In this document: positions 61,701 to 64,000 of the stretch, in pieces
Layout: each line of letters opens with the position of its first letter
Numbering within the stretch: position 1 is the first letter of the stretch
Source: Gambelia wislizenii
Taxonomy: Eukaryota > Chordata > Lepidosauria > Squamata > Crotaphytidae
Direction of reading: 5' to 3'
NCBI GenBank assembly: GCA_030847615.1
Contig: JAUMIR010000004.1
Coordinates: 269,723,501 to 269,787,500, forward strand
Length of the DNA stretch: 64,000 nt
Position numbers and translations under genes: made by a program
The notes under the pieces: model-generated
The model's database searches: none
Told to the model about the DNA's origin: nothing
What the model saw: only the letters and a program-made list of their open reading frames with translations

Positions 61701-62107
61701 AAGTTACTTCGTTTCTAACATCCTACTCTAAAAGTGGACTGCAGGAGCTGCAAAAAACCTGTTCAAAGAAAAGAAAGTAAAATTTCTATAAGTGAAAAAT
61801 ACTGAGACTGACCAGTTAGCACAATGTTAGCTGTATCAGTTTGCTTATTTTTCTTATTAAGCATTATTAAATTAACTTTCTGTAATTTTGTTTGCTACTT
61901 TTCATCTACTAGGAGTAAGAAATCCTTGCAATTCTACTGTGAATAACCTACAGATCCAACAACAGATCCTAATCTTTCTTTTGTTTGCCTGAATTCATCT
62001 TACCTGAGTAATGGTTGTACTTCTGAAGGACAAAAGGACTGTAGAAACTGCAGATCAGATAATGAGATATCTGGAAGTTCGCCATCAAACCTGCGAGGTT
62101 TCCGGGT
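6272..62107 (-). CDS. RB1CC1: RB1CC1 (FIP200), 3' twelve coding exons, join
   Basis: FIP200 is the cytosolic scaffold of the ULK1-ATG13-ATG101 complex that starts autophagosome formation. The twelve exons listed separately join in phase to 1,027 residues, matching the C-terminal two thirds of the ~1,594-residue vertebrate protein; N-terminal exons lie beyond 64000. In order the product shows a basic RKPRR stretch (NLS-like), [18 protein letters not shown], an acidic region with [12 protein letters not shown] (FFAT-like, VAP-binding in mammals), [17 protein letters not shown], about 550 residues of heptad-rich coiled coil, a leucine-rich [13 protein letters not shown] segment and the Claw domain beginning near [19 protein letters not shown]. 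The Claw binds FIR motifs of autophagy receptors such as p62. All twelve exons have AG acceptors; eleven have GT donors. No stop interrupts the join, so the gene looks functional. Large introns are filled with transposable elements. Confidence 0.96.
6748..8366 (-). mobile_element. Tc1/mariner element, inactive
   Basis: Imperfect inverted ends: left GCTGGGTCAGGAAATAATTGG, right (reverse complement) GCTAGATCCAGAAATAATTGG, both continuing into GACA-C/G-TGAC. Both ends abut TA (6746-6747 and 8367-8368), the Tc1/mariner target duplication. The 1.6-kb length and the internal transposase remnant fit a full-length Tc1-like copy. It lies in the last RB1CC1 intron. Confidence 0.88.
6991..8012 (-). pseudogene. 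Tc1-like transposase remnant (DD34E type)
   Basis: ATG at 8012 begins [19 protein letters not shown], the N-terminal HTH region, which soon hits stops and frameshifts. A second piece (7625-7359) carries [12 protein letters not shown] with the first catalytic Asp and [17 protein letters not shown] third piece in another frame (7338-6991) has the second Asp in [13 protein letters not shown] and [14 protein letters not shown], where the third catalytic Glu of the DLNPIE motif is Lys. Frameshifts plus loss of that Glu mean no active enzyme. Confidence 0.88.
8763..8905 (-). repeat. tRNA-derived SINE fragment (Sauria/MIR-like)
   Basis: Matches the other copies in the window through 'cttacggtgaccc', 'gacaagatttgttcagagg' and 'gtgacttccccaaggtca'. 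Head missing. Confidence 0.65.
9886..10146 (-). repeat. tRNA-derived SINE with BovB-like tail, near full length
   Basis: On the minus strand it begins with a tRNA-like head (A-box-like 'tagtggtttaagcactgg', B-box-like 'gggtttgaatcc') followed by a core (CCTTGGGCAAGTCACACT) and ends in an RTE/BovB-type tail (CCATAAGTTGAAAATGACTT, AAGGTACAAAACAACA). It contains a (GTTT)n expansion at about 9946-9978. The mixture of tRNA head, core and BovB-like tail is typical of squamate SINEs. Confidence 0.75.
11345..11415 (-). CDS. RB1CC1: RB1CC1 coding exon k (Claw domain)
   Basis: 71 nt, acceptor ttctag|CTTCAG and donor AAAAAG|gtaagc. Encodes [20 protein letters not shown] then QAKK. The basic RRPWVLGK segment contributes to the receptor-binding pocket region of the Claw in mammals. 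Starts by completing the codon split at the exon j donor and ends in phase 0. Confidence 0.95.
11416..13032. other. RB1CC1 intron between exons j and k
   Basis: 1.6 kb without a recognisable element apart from the (ATAC)n microsatellite at 12911-12932. ORFs 11461-11754 and 12221-12406 show no domains and are taken as chance. Confidence 0.55.
12911..12932. repeat. (ATAC)n microsatellite
   Basis: Five tandem ATAC units, uninterrupted. Confidence 0.85.
13033..13160 (-). CDS. RB1CC1: RB1CC1 coding exon j (start of Claw domain), with alternative donor
   Basis: 128 nt, acceptor gattcag|TTTTCAG. Encodes [19 protein letters not shown] then [15 protein letters not shown] and LAALDLKP, the first strands of the FIP200 Claw. 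The donor used here is CCAG|gtgagt. A second good donor, gtaagt, lies 9 nt further (exon end 13024) and would add three residues (Gly-Glu-Cys before Ala). Mammals have a matching three-residue difference between isoforms, to my recollection. Confidence 0.94.
14473..14514. repeat. (GT)n(AT)n compound microsatellite
   Basis: GT repeats pass into TATGTGTATATATATATG; followed by degenerate GTATGTAG and AGAGAG. Confidence 0.85.
14614..15393 (-). mobile_element. 5'-truncated CR1 LINE, 3' end of ORF2
   Basis: The minus strand encodes 232 uninterrupted residues from [20 protein letters not shown] through [18 protein letters not shown] and [20 protein letters not shown] to GHLSGML. This is the C-terminal part of a CR1 reverse transcriptase frame. 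It ends with the CR1 3' end, TTCTATGATTCTATA. The 5' break at 15393 is the usual LINE truncation. It belongs to the same subfamily as the long copy at 22.0-26.4 kb, on the opposite strand, with only scattered differences in the shared 232 residues. The open frame suggests a recent insertion. Confidence 0.92.
15770..15828 (-). CDS. RB1CC1: RB1CC1 micro-exon i
   Basis: 59 nt, acceptor tttgcag|ATG and donor AGAGA|gtaagt. Encodes [19 protein letters not shown] and two bases of the next codon (Asp after splicing). The previous intron is about 20 kb and holds most of the transposons in the window. Confidence 0.94.
15986..16219. mobile_element. Tigger/pogo-type MITE
   Basis: Starts CAGTTATCCCTCTATATCCA and ends in the inverted CCCACTG, flanked by TA on both sides. 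The inner sequence ('ttgattttgccattttatataaggggcacc', 'ggtcctggaac') is shared with the copies at 28.2, 31.6 and 58.4 kb and resembles mammalian MER2/Tigger-derived MITEs. Confidence 0.75.
16220..22003. other. Part of the 20-kb RB1CC1 intron, mostly unclassified
   Basis: AT-rich, with a C run at 17265-17279, A runs and probable old L2-like tails ('ggagaaaggtgggatacaaat' near 17862, and 18040-18115). The long minus-strand ORF at 16640-17377 has no domain and low-complexity composition. No conserved exon or RNA gene was recognised. Confidence 0.5.
22004..22036 (+). repeat. 10-bp direct repeats upstream of the 61-bp array
   Basis: AGAGTAGTTA repeated about three and a half times immediately before the longer array. 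Probably part of the CR1 leader, though it could be host flank. Confidence 0.7.
22055..22497 (+). repeat. 61-bp tandem repeat array, 7.3 copies, CR1 leader
   Basis: The start 'aaactcctggg' recurs at 22055, 22116, 22177, 22238, 22299, 22360, 22421 and 22482, an exact 61-bp period. Units are nearly identical (C/T change in 'gagYttgaa', one 'gtgtct' variant in unit 4). The eighth unit stops after 16 bp. The array ends about 105 bp before the ORF1 ATG, suggesting a 5' UTR with repeated promoter-like monomers. Confidence 0.93.
22603..23386 (+). pseudogene. CR1 ORF1 (zinc-finger-like, coiled coil, SGNH/GDSL esterase), frameshifted
   Basis: ATG in strong context (cacc-ATG-G). Residues 1-50 include a CxxC pair (CNTCAMFV...FTCTKCK), then a short coiled coil ([18 protein letters not shown]). 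A frame change near 22883 leads into the esterase: [10 protein letters not shown] (GDS block I), [10 protein letters not shown] (GxND-type block III) and [10 protein letters not shown] (DxxH block V), then NLIRRALN and a stop at 23386. CR1 ORF1 proteins are thought to bind RNA and remodel lipid or RNP assemblies during retrotransposition. Catalytic Ser, Asp and His are all present. Confidence 0.88.
23530..26306 (+). pseudogene. CR1 ORF2 (AP endonuclease and reverse transcriptase), inactivated
   Basis: The endonuclease opens with [19 protein letters not shown] and, after a frameshift near 23615, continues with [30 protein letters not shown] and a later SDHVLLEF (catalytic residues of the APE-type fold). 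One extra T at 24592-24599 shifts into the reverse transcriptase: [68 protein letters not shown] and FADDTKLGV, the last being the catalytic FADD. A TAA at 25821 interrupts the C-terminal domain, which otherwise runs to 26306. CR1 ORF2 carries out target-primed reverse transcription. Confidence 0.92.
26545..26800. repeat. Degenerate Tigger-type MITE with internal (TG)n
   Basis: Shares 'ccattttatataagggataccat' and 'aatgggacttgaacatccacaggttttggtatcc' with the other Tigger-type copies. A (TG)n tract at 26705-26736 has grown inside. Ends are not clean. Confidence 0.65.
26705..26736. repeat. (TG)n microsatellite
   Basis: Sixteen TG units bounded by ATGTC and TATGTATATATA. Confidence 0.9.
26806..27221. 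mobile_element. GC-rich MITE with Tigger-like TIRs
   Basis: Left CAGCTGCCCCTCCACATTCG, right inverted TAGTCGTCCCTCCACATTCG, flanked by TA. The interior is GC-rich ('cttccggaaggc', 'tccggggcttctaa' occurring twice) and differs from the other copies except for the ends and 'gattattcgcgg'/'accctaaccc'. Related in layout to 31273-31613. Confidence 0.65.
27223..28424. repeat. 1.2-kb palindrome (foldback) with MITE inserted in right arm
   Basis: Left arm 27223-27606 and right arm 27792-28424 (interrupted at 28152-28393) are inverted copies with roughly 5-6% mismatches judged by eye over a 180-bp sample. The outermost match is 'atatatggaatcacataa' against its complement at the far end. The spacer (27607-27791) holds a third partial copy of the inner arm segment ('tgtcctggcaacaaaacactcc', 'accaaaacagcac'). 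Inner arms begin with MITE-like ends (27420 and 27980, 'gttgtctcttcac'/'gaagggaaactg'). Long ORFs here (27421-27969) are consequences of the repeat. Confidence 0.9.
28152..28393. mobile_element. Tigger/pogo-type MITE inserted in a palindrome arm
   Basis: Starts CAGTTGTCCCTTCACATTCA and ends GAGGGACACCTG with TA at 28150-28151 and 28394-28395. The uninterrupted left arm (gcagTAtattg near 27249) shows the empty site, which proves the boundaries. Confidence 0.88.
28430..28685. repeat. Partial GC-rich MITE (right end only)
   Basis: Ends with 'cacccctaacccccgcaaat' and GAAGGGACAACTG before TA, the same right end as 26806-27221 and 31273-31613. No matching left end, so truncated or rearranged. Confidence 0.5.
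28690..29504. other. Unclassified intronic DNA
   Basis: AT-rich RB1CC1 intron sequence. No repeat or exon recognised. Confidence 0.5.
29505..30362. repeat. Unclassified foldback repeat
   Basis: Begins near 'ttgacctatacgtgggtcaa' and ends near 'caacttatacatgaggttga', which are similar when inverted. Inside, 'ccccactgtggtggagtagt' (about 29671) is matched by its inverted form near 29950 ('actactccaccatggtggg'), and the segment around 29590 ('ccatgctgggtgagcctgaa') by one near 29910. Looks like a non-autonomous DNA element; family not recognised. Confidence 0.5.
30553..30780. mobile_element. hAT-like palindromic MITE
   Basis: Left half ('cactacactgttatactgta', 'aactgctatggctg', 'ggatttctggggtttgtagt') mirrors the right half ('aaactgcaaatcccagaatt', 'gcagccagagcaattaaag', 'accagtgtagta'). 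This layout is common among reptile hAT-derived MITEs. The target duplication was not resolved. Confidence 0.6.
31110..31126. repeat. (ATT)n microsatellite
   Basis: Short run of ATT units. Confidence 0.8.
31273..31613. mobile_element. GC-rich MITE with Tigger-like TIRs
   Basis: Starts CAGTTGGCCCTCAACTTCCA after TA and ends with the inverted 'tatgaaagttgagggc'. The interior is GC-rich ('tcctgcgcctcctccctgcc') and the right end carries 'gcacccctaacc' as in the copies at 27.2 and 28.7 kb. Confidence 0.65.
31641..31868. mobile_element. Tigger/pogo-type MITE
   Basis: CAGTTGTCCCTCCATATTCA at the left after TA; right end 'ataaagggacaacta' before TA. Internal 'tgccatcttatataagggat' and 'gggggtcctggaacc' are as in the other copies. 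Confidence 0.82.
32290..32800 (-). mobile_element. L2-like LINE 3' fragment
   Basis: Minus-strand frame 32768-32529 encodes [20 protein letters not shown] then [18 protein letters not shown], the 'aPrLWNslP' C-terminal signature of L2/CR1-clade reverse transcriptases. It is followed by AT-rich 3' sequence with 'atatcctgcctttctcccaa' (plus strand). Assignment to L2 rather than another Jockey-group clade is tentative. Confidence 0.65.
32931..33925 (+). pseudogene. Penelope-like reverse transcriptase remnant
   Basis: Opens in frame with [17 protein letters not shown], then [17 protein letters not shown] and a stop. Another frame gives [20 protein letters not shown], the motif A region in which the usual catalytic Asp (TMDV...YTNI) is Gly. 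The later [18 protein letters not shown] and [17 protein letters not shown] match the C-terminal part of Penelope RTs. The order of these pieces is normal but motif C was not found intact. Confidence 0.8.
34118..34411 (+). pseudogene. GIY-YIG endonuclease domain of the Penelope-like element
   Basis: Contains a KMYVGKT block (the YIG strand) in one frame and, after a frameshift, [20 protein letters not shown] then [16 protein letters not shown], typical of Penelope GIY-YIG domains with the RxxEH helix. In Penelope elements this nuclease nicks target DNA. The upstream GIY half (QF/YAIQFKC) is degraded. Confidence 0.8.
34831..35783. other. Intronic DNA downstream of exon h
   Basis: AT-rich, including partly repeated 'ctacattagttttcac'. 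No conserved element or exon recognised. Confidence 0.5.
35784..35831 (-). CDS. RB1CC1: RB1CC1 micro-exon h
   Basis: 48 nt, acceptor tgatag|ACT and donor GATTG|gtaagt. Encodes exactly 16 residues, [16 protein letters not shown], identical in type to the mammalian exon. Phase 0 at both ends, so skipping would keep the frame. Too short for ORF searches and recognised by homology. Confidence 0.93.
35832..36988. other. RB1CC1 intron between exons g and h
   Basis: 1.16 kb, nothing recognised. Confidence 0.55.
36989..37040 (-). CDS. RB1CC1: RB1CC1 coding exon g
   Basis: 52 nt, acceptor tttttag|TGAAA and donor AAAAA|gtgagt. Encodes [17 protein letters not shown] after completing the preceding codon (AA|T, Asn). 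One residue shorter than the mammalian QENIHMLSEEK form (a Leu is absent). Ends in phase 0. Confidence 0.9.
37041..38057. other. RB1CC1 intron between exons f and g
   Basis: 1.0 kb, AT-rich, nothing recognised other than a short CA run near 37490-37504. Confidence 0.55.
38058..38295 (-). CDS. RB1CC1: RB1CC1 coding exon f
   Basis: 238 nt, acceptor gctcag|ATCTG and donor GTCAA|gtaagt. Encodes [20 protein letters not shown], then a Pro/Ser-rich linker ([17 protein letters not shown]...) and [17 protein letters not shown]. The linker is the most divergent part relative to mammals, as expected of a disordered segment. It is 101 nt downstream of exon e, the only short intron in the window. Confidence 0.95.
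38397..38505 (-). CDS. RB1CC1: RB1CC1 coding exon e
   Basis: 109 nt, acceptor ttttcag|ACT and donor AAAG|gtaaat. Encodes [20 protein letters not shown] then [16 protein letters not shown]. Starts in phase 0, ends after one base of an Asp codon. Confidence 0.95.
38506..39502. other. RB1CC1 intron between exons d and e
   Basis: 1.0 kb. Contains a short SINE-tail-like piece (38790-38845, 'tcttcaagttacctgttcattcatggcgacc') and a poly(A) run at 39033-39053. Otherwise nothing recognised. Confidence 0.5.
39503..39656 (-). CDS. RB1CC1: RB1CC1 coding exon d (leucine-rich coiled coil)
   Basis: 154 nt, acceptor ccccaag|CTCG and donor CAGCAG|gtagta. Encodes [40 protein letters not shown] and [11 protein letters not shown], the leucine-zipper-like part of FIP200. 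Starts with the last base of a Ser codon and ends in phase 0. It lies about 13 kb downstream of exon c. Confidence 0.95.
40717..40747. repeat. (CA)n microsatellite
   Basis: About fifteen CA units followed by CGGTATATATG. Confidence 0.9.
41330..41740 (+). mobile_element. RTE/BovB-like LINE 3' fragment
   Basis: The plus strand reads [20 protein letters not shown], then [55 protein letters not shown] and [10 protein letters not shown], an almost uninterrupted C-terminal end of a BovB-type reverse transcriptase. It ends with TTGACTTGATGACAGTTAAC and AACAACAAA, the BovB-like tail shared with one SINE family here. The 5' end is truncated. Confidence 0.82.
42380..44040. other. Intronic DNA with short L2-like tails and simple repeats
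   Basis: L2-like tails near 42385-42450 ('gttgtaagttgccttgggacc') and 43990-44020 ('ggagaaaggtgggatagaaat'), (AAAT)n near 43335-43360 and 43800-43820. Nothing coding is recognised. Confidence 0.5.
44041..46599. other. Unclassified intronic DNA
   Basis: The plus-strand ORF 44670-45107 (145 codons) has no domain and unlikely composition. No exon or repeat family recognised. Confidence 0.5.
46618..47904 (-). pseudogene. DIRS pol remnant (RT, RNase H)
   Basis: [20 protein letters not shown] is the RT segment that in intact DIRS elements precedes the catalytic box. It is followed by [14 protein letters not shown] and [15 protein letters not shown] (connection, WW motif) and then the 170-codon frame 47130-46618 with [20 protein letters not shown] and [11 protein letters not shown], resembling the RNase H-downstream region. 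Stops and frameshifts separate the parts. Confidence 0.7.
47890..48070 (-). repeat. tRNA-derived SINE fragment, L2-like tail
   Basis: Shares 'acctacacatctacactgct', 'agctaattgcccccacaag' and 'tgggtactcattt' with copies at 49.9, 57.5 and 63.1 kb. The tRNA head is missing. Confidence 0.72.
48186..48310. repeat. L2-like 3' tail
   Basis: 'tttttatcctgcctttctcc' and the following text match the fragment at 32.3 kb. Degenerate, ends in A/T-rich sequence. Confidence 0.5.
48560..49264 (-). pseudogene. DIRS gag remnant
   Basis: [20 protein letters not shown] aligns with LKDSDEKRADAALKKVHEAS of the younger copy at about 950 bp, and [20 protein letters not shown] with VETKEKKQAMPSMPRKSDKT. Several stops lie between. 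The more upstream part continues at 49640-49790 beyond the CR1 insertion. Confidence 0.75.
49327..49620 (-). mobile_element. Short CR1 LINE 3' fragment
   Basis: The plus strand starts with 'aatcacagaatcatag' and contains 'ggccattcagtccaatcccc' and 'atggaatctcttttcctgtag', the reverse of the CR1 3' end seen at 14.6 and 26.3 kb, with more divergence. It splits the DIRS gag remnant. Confidence 0.88.
49935..50215 (-). repeat. tRNA-derived SINE, L2-like tail
   Basis: 'accccgctcttcagccacaa', 'gcttacaaattgttttaagc', 'tgtgttagctaattgccccc' and 'ggatggaaggctgagtgaac' define the family. On the minus strand it starts with a tRNA-like part and ends in the L2-like 'gagcggggtataaat' tail. Confidence 0.8.
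50381..50441 (-). repeat. SINE fragment (Sauria/MIR-like)
   Basis: Core piece 'ttcttggcaagatttgttca' and 'gggggtttgcctctgcctcc' only. Confidence 0.6.
50442..52619. other. Unclassified intronic DNA; possible DIRS leader
   Basis: Mostly unrecognised. The minus strand around 51.6-51.2 kb has pyrimidine-rich sequence, A runs and then ATG frames (e.g. MAKSVEK near 51265), reminiscent of the leader of the DIRS copy near 2.7 kb. Evidence is slight. Confidence 0.35.
52620..54535 (-). CDS. RB1CC1: RB1CC1 large internal exon c (acidic region and central coiled coil)
   Basis: 1,916 nt, acceptor tttag|GCTTCC and donor CAGAG|gtactg. The first ATG inside (54490) is not a translation start: the frame continues upstream to the acceptor through [15 protein letters not shown]. 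It contains [12 protein letters not shown], an FFAT-like motif with acidic flank, [17 protein letters not shown], and IEEN...[28 protein letters not shown], all hallmarks of FIP200. From about the second quarter on it is continuous coiled coil rich in Glu, Lys and Leu, for example [20 protein letters not shown] and [20 protein letters not shown]. No internal stop. It is the family's single giant exon. Confidence 0.97.
54536..57060. other. RB1CC1 intron between exons b and c, downstream part
   Basis: Contains the small MITE at 56416-56559. A more GC-rich segment at about 55.1-55.7 kb ('tgggatcccac', 'aatggggtgggttt', 'atagatgggccc') may be another unclassified DNA element. No exon recognised. 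Confidence 0.45.
56416..56559. mobile_element. Short MITE with TA duplication
   Basis: CAGGTCTCTCCCCATTTACA at the left; reverse complement of the right end CAGGTATTCCTTTGTTTACA; TA flanks. 144 bp, a separate family from the CAGTTGTCCC copies. Confidence 0.7.
57064..57245 (-). repeat. tRNA-derived SINE with BovB-like tail, head truncated
   Basis: 'ttgttgttgttgtgtgccttc', 'atttctggcttatggcgaca' and 'gtgacttgcccaaggtcacc' are present, but the tRNA-like head is missing. Confidence 0.78.
57330..57742 (-). repeat. tRNA-derived SINE with an internal insertion
   Basis: The best copy of the L2-tail SINE family. Read on minus, it starts GGAGCCCTGGTGGCTCAGTG with an A-box-like 'tggctcagtggttaaatgcc', then 'ttgactcagccttccatcc', 'gggggcaattagctaaca', and the tail up to 'gagagcctttgtggctaaat'. 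The tail is cut by a 126-bp insertion at 57382-57507. Confidence 0.85.
57382..57507 (+). mobile_element. Short Penelope-like tail (pLTR-like) insertion
   Basis: Flanked by 14-bp direct repeats AGCTTACAAATTGT (57368-57381 and 57508-57521). It holds a perfect 9-bp stem GGCATCTTC/GAAGATGCC (57404-57412 and 57422-57430), followed by GCAGGCGAAACGTCAG. This type of sequence is frequent in squamate genomes; the link to Penelope elements is from memory and from the CTGAAGA...GAAACGTC layout, which resembles a degenerate hammerhead. Confidence 0.65.
57747..57945 (-). repeat. tRNA-derived SINE (Sauria/MIR-like)
   Basis: 'gttttcttggcaagatctgt', 'gtgacttgcccaaggtcacc' and a head region 'ctgagtcctagaccagcag' with 'aatcactacaccacac' identify it. 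Confidence 0.75.
58070..58310 (+). mobile_element. L2-like LINE 3' tail
   Basis: (TTTA)n at 58108-58136, then 'gttttaatcttgctgtaagc' and 'cgccccggttgccgagcaga', ending 'gggcgggttaaaaataaaaa' and (ATT)n. The 'GTAAGCCGCC...GGGCGG..ATAAA' end is typical of L2-type tails in reptiles. Confidence 0.72.
58390..58618. mobile_element. Tigger/pogo-type MITE
   Basis: TA|CAGAGGGTCCTCAGTATGCA at the left, right end 'catgaaggaccaactg'|TA. Internal 'tccaggaccccctgtggata' and 'aagtcccattatatac' match other copies in inverted orientation. Confidence 0.82.
58887..59013 (-). CDS. RB1CC1: RB1CC1 coding exon b
   Basis: 127 nt between acceptor ttttaag and donor AAAAG|gtatcc. Completes the Arg codon and encodes [20 protein letters not shown] through [19 protein letters not shown], a helical segment strongly conserved in vertebrate FIP200. 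Ends in phase 0. Confidence 0.94.
59014..62003. other. RB1CC1 intron between exons a and b
   Basis: 3.0 kb. One SINE (61490-61680) recognised; the rest is AT-rich without visible repeats or exons. Confidence 0.55.
61490..61680 (-). repeat. Diverged tRNA-derived SINE (Sauria/MIR-like)
   Basis: 'cttctgggcaagatttagtca', 'aagagtgtgatttccaaagg' and 'gatctcccagagtcctagtc' are recognisable but diverged. Confidence 0.65.
62004..62107 (-). CDS. RB1CC1: RB1CC1 coding exon a (most upstream in window)
   Basis: 104 nt, acceptor ...ttcag before ACC and donor CAG|gtaag. Encodes [18 protein letters not shown]... to QPLL plus two bases of an Arg codon. RKPRR is the basic NLS-like stretch of FIP200. Begins in phase 0 and ends in phase 2. 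Confidence 0.93.
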
Positions 62108-63115
62108 CTGAAGTAAAACAAGTATTATATCTAAATATGATATAAATATAATATACGAAGAAGAAATGATTTAACACTTTAAATTCATATATAGCTGGAC
62201 CTCAGTTGGCTAAGCTGTGAAATATTATTTAGCCTGTTCAGTTTTTTAAGTGAAAATTATTGTTTTTAAAGGATGATTCTGTTTCTTAAAAGGAACTGTT
62301 TGTCTTATCTGTGAGACAGTCCTTTCCTATGGAAGAGGAGAGAAACATTCTAAATGTGGGTTGGACCTCCCATTTCTCTGTAGGCAGGAGTGTGGAAGCC
62401 TTTTGAGAGTGCCCACTAGGGGGAGCAATCCTCCCTACAAGGTCAGTCATATGATAGCTCAATGCCCAGGTGCAGAAGGATCTCTTCACTGAAAAAAGAA
62501 TTAATACTTTCCTCTCTCTTACTTTGTGTTTTTATTTCTTTCATTTATGAACAGTTGAGAACTGGAAGAAAGTTGTACTGGAATAAAAAAAGGAAGAAGG
62601 TGAGGAAAAACCAGAAAGGAAAGAAGCAGCACTTAACAGATAAGCTACAAAGTGTAGAGGTTGCTACACAAATCTCTGCCCTTAGGACAACTATGTACAA
62701 CCTTTGCCTTAGTGCCACCCCTGTGTTCAGGGACATAAGATGTCTACCCCCTCTTCCACAGAAAAGGGCTGTCTCACAAGTAAGACAAACCGTTATTTTC
62801 CCTGTGGAGAGGGGTGGAACATCCTAAATGTACCAAAGCTCATCTAAGATGGGAAGGCTAGAGCTTGTGGCAAATTGCAGTCTGGCTATTTGCTGGAGCA
62901 TGCGCCTGCCAAAGGTACCCTTAGCCTAGGCAAACACACGTAACTTATAGTGCTTTGACAAAAGCAGACAGGGACTTCCAGGTAGCTGCCCTGCAGATCT
63001 CTCCCAATGGTGTGTTGGTTGCGAAGGCAGCCAAGGTTGCTGTGCTGCCCATAGGGTGTGCTAGAATGGGTCCCAGGGATGACATTCCCATGGACTTGTA
63101 GCAGGTGCTGTTGTA

Positions 63116-63315
63116 TTTTTCTTTATTTATTTATACCTTGCTCTTCAGCCGTAAGGGTATCAGAGTGACTTACAAATTGTTTTAAGCAATAGTAATTTAC
63201 ACATCTACACTGCAAGAAGCAGCTTCCAATGTGTGTTAGCTAATTGCCCCCAAAAGCCGGGTACTCATTTTACCGACCTACAAAAGGATGGAAGGCTGAG
63301 TGAACCTTGGAGCCT
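63116..63315 (-). repeat. tRNA-derived SINE (L2-like tail) inside DIRS
   Basis: Same family as 49.9 and 57.3 kb, head missing. Flanked by 7-bp duplications TGTTGTA (63109-63115 and 63316-63322). Removing it restores the recombinase reading frame. Confidence 0.88.
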
Positions 63316-63503
63316 TGTTGTACTTCTGGATCCATCTACTCAGAGTGCAGGTGGAGACTTTCTTCCCCAGGGAGCGCTGGCTGGATGATATGAAGAGGGA
63401 GTCTGTGCAACACAAGCTGCTCATCCTCTTCAAGTACACCTTGATTGTACGGTGCATGCCCAGTGTGTGTCAGATCTTCCCCAGAGGTTTGGAAGGTCTA
63501 GGA

Positions 63504-63639
63504 CAAGGGTGGGGAAACTTTGGCCTTCTAGATGTTTTGGACGTCAACTCCCACAAGTCACAGCTAGCATGGCCAGCGGTGTGGAATTATGGGAATTGTA
63601 TTCCAGAACATCTAGAAGGCCAAAAGTTCTTCACTCCTA
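63504..63639. mobile_element. hAT-type MITE inside DIRS
   Basis: 136 bp, ends CAAGGGTGGGGAA and TTCTTCACTCCTA, with long inverted inner parts ('ttggccttctagatgttttg', 'agaacatctagaaggccaa'). 8-bp duplication GTCTAGGA at 63496-63503 and 63640-63647, the hAT length. Confidence 0.88.
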
Positions 63640-64000
63640 GTCTAGGACAAAGGATGGCAGTATGACTTCCTGTTCCACATGGAATGGATGATTTGCCTTT
63701 GGAATAAAGGTAGAGTAAAATCCCAGGCCTTATAACACACAGCTCCTTCCATGAGGACAGGGCTCCCAATTCAGAAACCCTGTGTACTGATGTGATTGCT
63801 ATCAGCATAAGAGCCTTCCAGGTGAGAACCTCCCTAATGGGCTCGAACAGAGGCACTGTGAGAGCCTTGATGGCATGGAGACCCCAAGATGAGAATCTGT
63901 GGAGTGTTGGGTGGGCAGAAAGTGCCCACCGCTTAACAAATCTGCAGACATGTGAATGAGATGAGCTCCTGATGCCTTGTTGTGGAGGAAGGATGGACAT

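Larger units (their letters stand above)
62285..64000 (-). mobile_element. DIRS retrotransposon 3' part: tyrosine recombinase and terminal repeats
   Basis: The recombinase frame runs from the window edge downward and is followed by two related inverted segments: 62293-62338 and 62750-62794, where 'ctgtctcac' and 'cctcttcca' sequences occur in opposite orientation. A second shared piece occurs in direct orientation ('ggaacatcctaaatgt' and 'gaaacattctaaatgt'). Such an arrangement matches the right terminal repeat plus internal complementary region of DIRS elements. Two later insertions, a hAT MITE and a SINE, interrupt the frame. Confidence 0.75.
62940..64000 (-). pseudogene. DIRS tyrosine recombinase, interrupted
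   Basis: LTWKALMLIAITSVHRVSEL holds the first catalytic Arg (RVSEL). Below the MITE the frame resumes in phase with GMHRTIKVYLKRM and TDSLFISSSQRSLGKKVST after a TGA. Below the SINE it continues with PLGEICRAATWKSLSAFVK; the expected HxxR box reads HPMG, so the second Arg is lost. The presumed catalytic Tyr (HYKL) lies one base out of frame. Recombinases of this type integrate circular DIRS cDNA. This copy cannot be active. Confidence 0.8.

Overview
The window is vertebrate nuclear DNA, most likely from a squamate reptile (a lizard rather than a snake, but this is inference). The reasons are a single long-intron vertebrate gene and a mixed repeat load: CR1, BovB/RTE-like and L2-like LINEs, DIRS tyrosine-recombinase retrotransposons, a Penelope-like element, Tc1/mariner, Tigger-type and hAT-type MITEs, and two tRNA-derived SINE families, one with the BovB-like tail typical of squamates. 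Bacterial-style features such as operons, ribosome binding sites and CRISPR arrays do not apply.

The only host gene is RB1CC1 (FIP200), the scaffold of the ULK1 autophagy-initiation complex. It lies on the minus strand. Twelve 3'-terminal coding exons can be placed with consensus splice sites and consistent phases: 62004-62107, 58887-59013, 52620-54535, 39503-39656, 38397-38505, 38058-38295, 36989-37040, 35784-35831, 15770-15828, 13033-13160, 11345-11415 and 6272-6349. They join into 3,084 nt (1,027 residues plus stop). This covers an NLS-like basic stretch, the FFAT-like acidic region, the long coiled coil and the C-terminal Claw domain. The upstream exons lie beyond base 64000. The 3' UTR runs from 6271 down to a likely poly(A) signal at 5384-5389. 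The exon ending at 13033 has two tandem donor sites 9 nt apart, predicting isoforms that differ by three residues at the start of the Claw.

Layout. 1-2.9 kb: a DIRS retrotransposon (minus) with a fairly recent gag and the start of pol, cut by the window edge. 2.9-5.4 kb: intergenic, nothing recognised. 5.4-6.35 kb: last exon and 3' UTR. 6.7-8.4 kb: a dead Tc1/mariner element with TIRs and TA target duplication. 14.6-15.4 kb: a 5'-truncated CR1 (minus). 22.0-26.4 kb: a nearly full-length CR1 (plus) with a 61-bp tandem array in its leader. 26.5-31.9 kb: a dense cluster of MITEs containing a 1.2-kb palindrome. 32.3-34.9 kb: an L2-like fragment and a dead Penelope-like element with RT and GIY-YIG remnants. 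41.3-41.7 kb: a BovB/RTE-like 3' fragment. 46.6-49.8 kb: an old DIRS fossil broken by SINE, L2-like and CR1 insertions. 57.0-58.6 kb: clustered SINEs, a short Penelope-like tail inside a SINE with a 14-bp duplication, an L2-like tail and a Tigger-like MITE. 62.3-64.0 kb: the tyrosine recombinase and terminal part of a third DIRS copy, interrupted by a hAT MITE and a SINE, each with a clear target duplication.

No clearly new biochemical system was found. The observations most worth checking are the palindrome with a MITE inserted in one arm, the tandem-repeat CR1 leader, the nested DIRS copies with an internal complementary region, the two Penelope-related structures with ribozyme-like sequence, and the alternative donor in the RB1CC1 Claw exon.
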